DNA from: Heterobilharzia americana
Lineage: Eukaryota > Platyhelminthes > Trematoda > Strigeidida > Schistosomatidae
Length of the DNA stretch: 64,000 nt
Direction: 5' to 3'
NCBI GenBank assembly: GCA_944470555.2
Contig: OX104128.1
Span: forward strand, 61,573,257 to 61,637,256
In this document: positions 56,230 to 64,000 of the stretch, in pieces
Position numbering within the stretch: the stretch's first letter is position 1
How the letters are laid out: every line of letters starts with the position of its first letter
Made by a program: the position numbers and the translations under genes
The notes under the pieces: generated by a model
Database searches by the model: none
Told to the model about the DNA's origin: nothing
The model's input: only the letters and a program-made list of their open reading frames with translations

Positions 56230-59040
56230 AGAAGTCGAAGGGCAAAAGCAAATGTCCGGCGCTTATCACCGGGTTGGTGAATACTGAAGGTCTACGTAGA
56301 GGATTGAAAAACCTCGATTCCAAAACAGTGGTGTGCATGGGCTCCAGGTCCCAGATAGAACGAATGGCGTATGAACCTATTCTGGACACTGGCAACCATG
56401 GGAGTGCAGCTCCTGATTTTGCTCCACCTTATGGATTAGACTTTTAATCAAAGGTTCAGAGAGTGGTCACGTAAGCCAGCTACCTGTTTCGGTCTTGGCA
56501 CCTGATTAATATCCCAGCGCTCATACAAAATATGAAAATACGGTATAAAATGAAGATTTCAAAGCAGTTAACCAACTTTCCTGTGAATACTCAAACTTCC
56601 CGCACTATGAACTTTATTACTGGCTCCTCAATTTATTGCTATTATATTGTTTTTGCTTTTACATATGAACTGTGTTTTTTTATCACTACCATTTTCACTT
56701 TTGTCTTTATCTTCACTTGATTCAGCTGCTCTACATTGCTTAGATTTCCAATCTGTCTCTATCGTTTTGAGTCGCTAAAGAGTTGCCCCCATAAAGCTAT
56801 CCTCCAGTGCTAGATCTGACACAGCTATCCTGGAACCACGCATACCGTGTAAGCTAGCCACCTTCAGCGTTCGCACCCTGATGCAGATCGGACAGCAGAC
56901 AGGTTTGGCTAGGATTGTGGAAAGCCTCGCTATTGATGTATGCTGCATCTCAGATCTGCATACAAAATCCCAGTGATGTGCTTCGTATTAGTTCCCCATC
57001 TGTCAGCTCGAAAAGTAAATTTCATGTGCGCTTATCCGGTGACCATATGGGGTCGGGAATCAGCCTCATGGGTGTTGGTGTCCGCGCTAAGCGCTCGAGC
57101 TGAAGCTGCACTACTCGACTGGATCCTCATCAATGGTTGTCTGTGTACTGTTAGGCTAGAAGGTTCATATCGCGTAAGAAGTAACCGGCAAGAGAAACGA
57201 TGTTTCTGTCATCTCTGCCTTTGCTCCGACAGATTGCATCTTGAGTGCAGCCAAGGATTAACTGCGTTATCAACTGAGTGACCTTCTCAGCCAAGTGCGC
57301 TCAACAGATATCGTAGTCCTAGTTGGGGATCAGGATTCTAGGCTCAGATGAGAGTCGTTTGGGTGGCCAATGGGCACTAGTTAGCCACACGTCAGATAAT
57401 GGGGATCGTCTTCTGCAGCTTTGTGCAGATCACAGCATATTTCTGTCCAGCACCACCTTCCCACACAGCTATCGCCGTTTCGCTGCTTGGGGTTCTCCGT
57501 CTGTCACTCAACCATCGACTCAAATAGAGCATATTGAAATCAGCTACGGATGGCATGGGTGCATACAGGACTGCTTCTCTATGTGGAGTACTTGCCTGGT
57601 CTCTGATCATCCTTTAGTGTGCTAAACTCGTCTTGTGTTTTGGTGGTCATCAAAATCGTCGTCTTAAATAGGTCGATACAAGCAAATTAGTTGCACCTAA
57701 CATTGCAGCTAAATACCAATCCGAGTTAGATTTAAGACTAGCTACCGATCCTCCAGAAAGTGTAGACTAGAACTGGCCGCAATTGCAAGGTGCCACAAAA
57801 ATGACGAGTAAAGCAGCTTGCGGCTTATAAGAACGTCCCGCTAATAAACACTGCTTCTCTCTGAGCTATCTCCAACTTTTGGCGCCTGTTGGATCATTCT
57901 GGTGGATAGAGAGTGCAATGGTTCGCGTAAGTCTTACGTGGAAGATTATACATTATACAACGGTTACTCAAGGACTGTGAGGCTTGGTGGTTGGAATGTG
58001 CAAGTGAGGTGGAAGCAGCAGTTGAATCGGGCAATAGTGGGAAGCTTTTTCAGCTGATCCTACTCATTGGCATCAAAAAGCCTGATGTCGGTGAGACGGT
58101 CTGTGAGGTAAATGTCACGCCAATAAACAATCTTTAAAGACCCCCTAGAACGCTGTGCGGAACTTCAAAAGTGGTTCAACTGACCCACGGTGCCAGCATT
58201 TTCAGCTTCAGTGTATCATGCTCTATGGTCAGTTAACACTGATCCACAAAACGAAGCGGAAGTGTGAGTGACGAATATCGAACACCAGAGTTGTATACAC
58301 GAATCTGCGGCACTTTGGGTATCGTTACGACGTTAGTCTGGCCGTAAAAGATCGGGTTTACAACTCTTCGGTGCGGGTAGTTCTCTACGCTGAGGAAACT
58401 GATCTCTCCGAGCTGAGGATGTGCGACGACTGTGTGTTCGATCATCATCGTCTGCGTAGGATTGGGCTTATCTGGTAGCCACAACATTTAAGTAATTCTG
58501 AGGTATGACAGCATGTGTTTGGGCATGGTGGAGATCGTCATTCAATAAGTGAAATCATCTAGAAACACCAGCTTCGAGGGCTTGGACGTATGTTACTCAT
58601 GTCTTCCCAATGGCTTTCATACCGTTCATTGTTTGCTAACTCCGGGTCTTGGACTGGGTGGAAGAAGGGGAGTGGCGGTCATTGTATGACGCAGCGCCGT
58701 TGGAACAAGGACAGTTATATCGGACTAGCCCCTGTTGGTGCATCATGACTCCCTGGGTGGGGTCCGAGAGATCACAAACTCAGTGGCTTGAGACATTATC
58801 ACGTGTGTCGCAGAATTGAAACCAGTAGCAATCGTGCTGTAGCCTCCTTCAATCTTCTGCTGAAAAGTAATAAATCTTTTGATTTGAATGGATCTCACTA
58901 GACTACCCTTCTAATCATTCTACTATTGTGTTTTTCTTTCATCCATTTTACTTCGCTTTATATCTTCTTAATGTTATATTTTGTGTGGCTCATTTCTTGA
59001 TGCCCTTGCTGTACCGTGTTTGTGTTCTAACGGTATAATA
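56230..59040 (+). mobile_element. RTE-like non-LTR retrotransposon with missing RT core (RTE-2)
   Basis: Leader 56230-56830, then endonuclease: IGQQTGLARIVESLAIDVCC (about 56886-56945), SDVLRISSPSVSSKSKFHVRLSGD (56970-57045), ARAEAALLDWILINGCLC (57100-57145), GSDESRLGGQWAL (57340-57378), DNGDRLLQLCADH and THIEHIEISYGWHG-like block (to 57560), SDHPLV near 57605. After an inter-domain stretch (57640-58140) the sequence jumps within about 100 bp to the C-terminal domain: SELRMCDDCVFDHHRLRRIG (58400-58460), SGSWTGWKKGSGGHCMT (58640-58690). The RT palm with its YADD box, about 1 kb, is absent. 3' UTR to about 59040. Non-functional. Confidence 0.75.
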
Positions 59041-62000
59041 TGTGTCCATCGTTGGTTAGATGTCGACAAACGCCATGTGAGACAGTGTCTATAGTCGGTG
59101 CTGGTTAGAAAAATGCAATTGTTGGAAAAAAATTACAAGAGAAGAACATCGTTTTCGGTTCCTTGGCATGGCATTCCATGTGTACTCTAAGGTGCCTTTT
59201 CGATTTGTTTGACGTTGCTACTTGAGCGTTGAAGCAACCTGCTGTTATCACTATATCTGTGTATGCTTTGCTTGATATGCACACTTGACAGCTTTTGATA
59301 GAATTCATCTTTTGTTTCATCCAAATTGCAGTCGTTGGACACTCAAATGTAAAAAAAAATGTGTATCGGCAATTGTCACAACTCTCCTTAAATTCCTAAA
59401 GATCCATTTTTCGAACACTGCGCCACAGTTGTTGACTGGCAGCCAGTCGAAAAGTCCAGCTTCTGCTCTGCACCTGAGTGCTCAACCTACAGCAACAAGT
59501 CTATGAGAGCCAGTTATTAAATCTCTTGACGCTCGTAAAGCGAATTTCACTGGTACGGGAGATTGGCGGGGTGATATCATGCCCCATCTGGGTTCCGCAT
59601 TCGTGTTTCATAAACAGCATGTGTCTATGACTTAAGATTCCAGAGTTTTAGGGAGCTATGTTCTTGTCCGATTTTGCATACAGTTCGGTCGTCGATAACT
59701 CCGGTTTAAAGTTAGCGGCATGCTTTTAGGAGACTGAACGTTTTATTACTTTGGATCTTTAGAAATGGTCACATAGTGAGGGTTTAGGAAGTTGTTAGAG
59801 ATTTACTATTGGCGTCAGGATCTAAAGGCCGAAGAAGCCACTAAGGTGAGGTAGGTTATGATTAGTTGGATTTTGTTCACTGCTGAAAACGTGAGGGCGG
59901 TTGGTACTTCGTGGCTGCTTACATCTTGAAGGTTGTTTGTGCGACGTAATTGGAGAGCGAAAGGGACATCTGGAGGCTCTTTACGCACAGTTTTTTTAAT
60001 GAGTGTTGGATTGGGATTTGGTAGTCAACTGGTGGCACCAAAAGATTGTACCGCAGGAAGGAGTATGCTATTTTGTGGCCGACCTTTTGCAACCGCCTCC
60101 CATAGGGAAGATCGCACCAGAGCTGACTTAATCATTCCCGGAAACATCTAACTGCTTTCACAGACCAATCCAACCAGACGTACGTTTTCGCTCTTGGGCC
60201 TCCAGCGTAATTTAGGCATTTACACTAACGGTAGCTTATTATCTTACCCCTATCCAAAAGACCTTTCAGGAACAGGAACTCGAAGGGACAAGTGTTCCAT
60301 TAACATAGTTCATAGGGTCATTACGATATGCAAACTGGATGGCTATGTCAAGGTAACAAATATCGGGCAGAGAGACCAGGTGGTATAGCTCAGAATCGAT
60401 CACCCTGGCGCGAATGAATCTACATATTAACATTCTAGTTGTCACATCACATTTTGGTGGGTATTTTCACTCACCTCTCGTGTTTTCTACGACTTCTGGC
60501 TACGTTTCTCCCATTTCTTGAACCTTTTTGCTGCGTTGTATCTCTATGCGCTGACATATGGTGTGTCAAATGGAACTGTTACATTGTCATGCTTCGCCCC
60601 ATTTTAATATGGACTGACTGAGTGGCATGGAATTAAATCATTTTGTTTGGTTTTGACAGTATAGCAGTAAAGATTTCTAAACTAAAGATGCCATTCAATA
60701 TTTCAACTGCCTATGTTTCCGTAGGTGAAGCTAATTTGGCAGTCAACCTAGAGTTTAAGAATGAGTTTACCACAATTTCCTTAGCCTAGAATGCTTTACT
60801 AAGTTACTTAGCGTATTTTAATCATTCACATTTAGAATGCATTTCTTTCCAGTTCAGTATGATTAATTTTCTGCTTTCTTAGTTATATGCTAATGTAAAG
60901 TGTGACAACTTATGCTAATGAGCTCCTCTGCAAATTTCCACGTTCGTTTGTCTGTCTACCACAGGGTTCCGGGTTAAATACACATGAAACATGCTGTTCG
61001 TGCTGAAAAGTGTAAATTTCCAAGAACATCTCTGGAATCTTCTGTTATCTTACAAATATTGCGTTTCATCAGCATCGCTTACCTGTGATGGAGTCTCAGA
61101 TTTGTTAATTGGAACGTTACGTGTAAAATGTTAAGTAAGGGAAGTCAGTCATTTAGTGTTGTGTATGTTCGTTGATTGAGGTGTTTGAAACACGTTTTAC
61201 ACATTCCAGCTCACTATCTTTACTGAAGTATGAAGTTATTTTAAACACGATAACTGCGATGAGAGCTTAGGTGGGTGTGCTGTTTCCAAACAAAGTATTC
61301 ACTAGTAGTGTAGTGGGCACTGCTGCTCAGAATGGATGTAAGCAGTGTATGTTAAGGCGTCGGAAATTATAGGGAATTACCAGCAATGGGTGAAGATTCT
61401 GCCCAGAGAAACGCAAGAGACAATGTGGGCGTATTGAAAGCAAATCAAAATAGGAGTAGGAGAGGAAATGAAAGCACATTGTGCAAATGACTGTCTTAGT
61501 GGAAATTGTATGACATTTGATGACTACTGTACAAGATGTCAGTAATAAACATCCCTTCCTGCGCCTCACTCTTCTCGTCTCCTACAGTACTACTTAAGAA
61601 TGATGTAACAGAACATAGATCGTAATTGTAATATGTATGTTTCAGGCAGTTCCAAAAACACTTCGCACAACCAGTCCCTACAGTCTCACTCACTGTATTT
61701 AATACTTTTGTTTACAATGCTAGTTACTTGGATGATAACCAGCAGCATTATCGTATGATAGTCACAGAAAAATAGTAGCTAAAGAGAACATTGTTAGATA
61801 TAACTTAGCCAGACGTCAACTTGTACATGCGTCACGTATCTGTATAGACAGTAACAGCTCATCACTATGAACATAGCAGAATATGAAAGCAATCTATATA
61901 ATCTGACTGTTGATCTGAACTATCTGTGAGACAAGCTAAGCTGCTGTTTGGAGACTGTATAATGTAGCTCAAAGTTGAATGTGATGTGCTTTGTTTTCAT

Positions 62001-62500
62001 CTGGATCGTAATATCTTATCTCTTCCTTTTCTCTTCTCCTCTTCGTCATCGAACTTTTATGACCTCCAACATTGTAAATTTAATCTGTTCGTTTCTCCTG
62101 TGGTTGACTGTCACCTGAATATCCTATACATGGAGTATAAATAATCTGACTGTTGGTATAACTGTATCTTGCATCATTTACTCCTGCTTTTGATATCAAG
62201 GATGTTGTATGCTAGTTCCAATGTTCTAAGGTCCATACATGCATTTGATGAACTGTCATCAAATTTACCCTATAGATTATTGTAGTATTGTGTTCAATTC
62301 ATTTGCTGGTTAGAATCTTTTGCTGAAGTTTGAAACACAGCACTAATTAAGCACAGTTTTTTATTTATTTATTATTTATCCTTCTTCATGATATGTTATT
62401 TTCAAGCTAAATTTAATTATAAACGACTTAATTTGCTTTCACCCAGTACTCATTTTATGCGGAATTAATGGTTGTTAAGATCCTACACTGCTATACAAGT
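59041..62500. other. No recognisable gene
   Basis: Probably intronic or intergenic. Short frames at 59285-59506, 59933-60151 and 60194-60388 (all plus) have no recognised motif. No similarity to the A, B, Gypsy or RTE families was noticed. Confidence 0.4.
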
Positions 62501-62515
62501 TGAACAGCTCGATGA

Positions 62516-62761
62516 CTTACAGTTGCATTGATCAGATCTTCACCCTTCGTCAGGTTATGGTACACAGGTATACTTACCGCCGAGTGTGACGCCACATTTT
62601 TCGAAGATAGCATTCGACTAAATCGACCAAGAGGTGTTGTAGCAGTGTATGATTGTGAAGAAAGTACCGAGCTAGTACATTATGCTAATCAAGGCTGTAT
62701 TCAGACCCACATAACCATGTCTAGGCTTATGGAGCGTTGTCATCAGAATTTTCGTCATTGA
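62516..62761 (+). CDS. Candidate last coding exon of an unknown gene
   Basis: After an acceptor-like ...GACTTACAG at about 62520, or a later one at 62565, an open frame runs to a TGA at 62761 and reads like real protein: SPFVRLWYTGILTAECD, SIRLNRPRGVVAVYDCEES, LVHYANQGCIQTHITMSRL, ending HQNFRH. It has balanced composition and Cys residues, and there is no internal Met near the acceptor, so it is more likely an exon than a one-exon gene. I do not recognise the family. It does not resemble the TMEM104 C-terminus, so it may belong to the next gene or to a host gene reading through. Confidence 0.45.
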   Translation, partial: LTVALIRSSPFVRLWYTGILTAECDATFFEDSIRLNRPRGVVAVYDCEESTELVHYANQGCIQTHITMSRLMERCHQNFRH

Positions 62762-62769
62762 AAGTATGC

Positions 62770-63775
62770 AGCTCAAAAATGTTGATTTCAATGTCTATTT
62801 AATCAAATTGTATGGTGAATAGTTTTTCATTTCCAAAAGCATCTTAAGATAGTGGAGCTATTGAGATTTCTGCAGGCATTTGTCTTCTCTTCCTAATACC
62901 CATGAATTGGATTATCCATCTTTGGTATTAAGTAGTTGGTGGACCAATCCATTCTGTTATAAGATGAAACAGGCTTTATTGCTTTTTACAGGAAGGTTTT
63001 AATGCAGTTTGTCCTCAATTGAATATAAAGTATTTTCGCACAAATTCATCTAAGTGTTGTAAGGATGATTGCTATTTAGTGCTAAGTTTTTTCGGTGAAT
63101 ATATATCTTCTAAACCGACTTTTAAATGACCCCCACCCCAGAAATGAAAACCTGCCATCTCTTTCTAATTTGGGCAAATCTTCAGTACTAAACACTTTGC
63201 TCAACAATTTTTTTTGGCGAATGATTCATCTGTATAACCTAATCATATTTTGATAAGTCGTGGTATCCTTGAATCTCGTTTCTTTTTGCTTTTGTCACTT
63301 TTTATCCAAAAAAAACACAGTGACTTCATCATTTTTACTTTAAAGCACTTTAGATGGAAATATATGACCAAATACTGAACGAGACAATGACAAAACTGAT
63401 TGAAATGTGTGTGGAGGTCAAAATGAGTGGTCTGCTTTCGAATTTAGAGTACGACATGACGTCAATAGAATAAGTCGTCCATAGATTTTATACTCTCTTA
63501 GAACCGATCTTATTCAGCGTCTTTTTAATATGATTTTCCTTATTAGCTGGCGAAATCAAGACTTTTCAAAACCTTTCTCTTCCTATCTATCATCTGTTGC
63601 ACTAGGTGATACGGTCTAAATATGCATAACATATGGCGTAAATCACGTAGGCTGCCACAGCTTCACAACCTTATCTTCATTGCTTAAGATATAACACTTT
63701 GTCTAACTATTCTTTATTCAGATGTGCATACTCCAGCAACACATTTTTTTAATATCCTATACTGTTACACTGAAA
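62770..63775. other. AT-rich sequence without recognised features
   Basis: Possibly 3' UTR and downstream intergenic sequence of the preceding exon. No motif found. Confidence 0.4.
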
Positions 63776-63914
63776 ACTTTACCTCAGCAAATTATTGAGA
63801 AAGGAAAATGCTGTGAATATTAGTGTCAAAATCATAAGACATGAGCTAATTCGAGTGTTTAATAGTAGTATTAATAGTACTGCTTGATGATTGAAGATGA
63901 AATGATAATCTGGG

Positions 63915-64000
63915 CCCCAGCAAGATTCGAACCAGCGAGGAAGAAGAAAGAGGAGGAATGCGCTCAGCCACCTGTGCACATTCATACAGTAGGCAATGAT
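63915..64000 (-). mobile_element. tRNA-derived SINE head
   Basis: On the minus strand an A-box-like TGGCTGAGCGC (63970-63960) is followed 26 bases later by a B-box-like GGTTCGAATCT (63933-63923), the two internal RNA polymerase III promoter boxes. The flanking sequence does not fold as a tRNA with proper arms as far as I can see, and a non-tRNA body follows toward lower coordinates. The 5' end lies outside or at the window edge. Confidence 0.5.

Noticed and set aside
1..64000. CRISPR arrays, bacterial operons, rRNA genes, intact tRNA genes
   Set aside because: No regularly spaced repeats, ribosome binding sites or conserved rRNA/tRNA structures were seen; all evidence is eukaryotic.

Overview
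This looks like nuclear DNA of a parasitic flatworm, probably a trematode; a cestode is possible. Three things point there. (1) A host gene (TMEM104-like, + strand, from 52345) has introns of only 29-33 bp near its 5' end, a flatworm habit. (2) The LTR retrotransposons belong to the CsRn1-type Ty3/Gypsy clade: tRNA-Trp-like primer site and a CHCC instead of CCHC zinc finger in Gag. (3) The rest is mostly CR1-like and RTE-like non-LTR elements of the kind that fill trematode genomes. There are no bacterial operons, rRNA or intact tRNA genes.

Layout. 1-16 kb holds fragments of two CR1-like families, called A (mostly minus strand here) and B (mostly plus strand), often nested. 15.5-22.2 kb is a near full-length family A element (A1, minus strand: ORF1, endonuclease, reverse transcriptase, a 1.5 kb 3' UTR with two hairpin tails). 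A1 sits inside the 3' UTR of an older copy, A2, whose parts lie at about 14.5-15.5, 22.2-25.0 and 30.1-32.4 kb. A2 was also hit in its endonuclease region by a degenerate Gypsy element (24962-30118). 34.5-40.1 kb is a family B element interrupted by an inverted family A 3' end. A 569 bp segment occurs twice in opposite orientation (12285-12853 and 33598-34166), almost identical. 43.5-44.3 kb carries a decayed MULE/ZSWIM-like transposase.

46718-51968 is a young Gypsy element: both 343 bp LTRs read identical, 4 bp target duplication, full 1091-codon Pol, but Gag appears broken by two single-base gaps. It interrupts a CR1-like element between a PHD-like ORF1 and the start of the endonuclease.

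52.3-64 kb is the host gene region: five TMEM104-like exons to about 53.3 kb, then sequence loaded with two RTE-like copies (54.6-55.5 and 56.2-59.0 kb), one isolated unknown last exon (about 62.5 kb) and a tRNA-derived SINE head at the right edge. Apart from the host gene and that exon, no clear cellular gene was found; the window is mainly a layered record of transposon insertions. All homology calls are from reading the sequence and family knowledge, with no database search.
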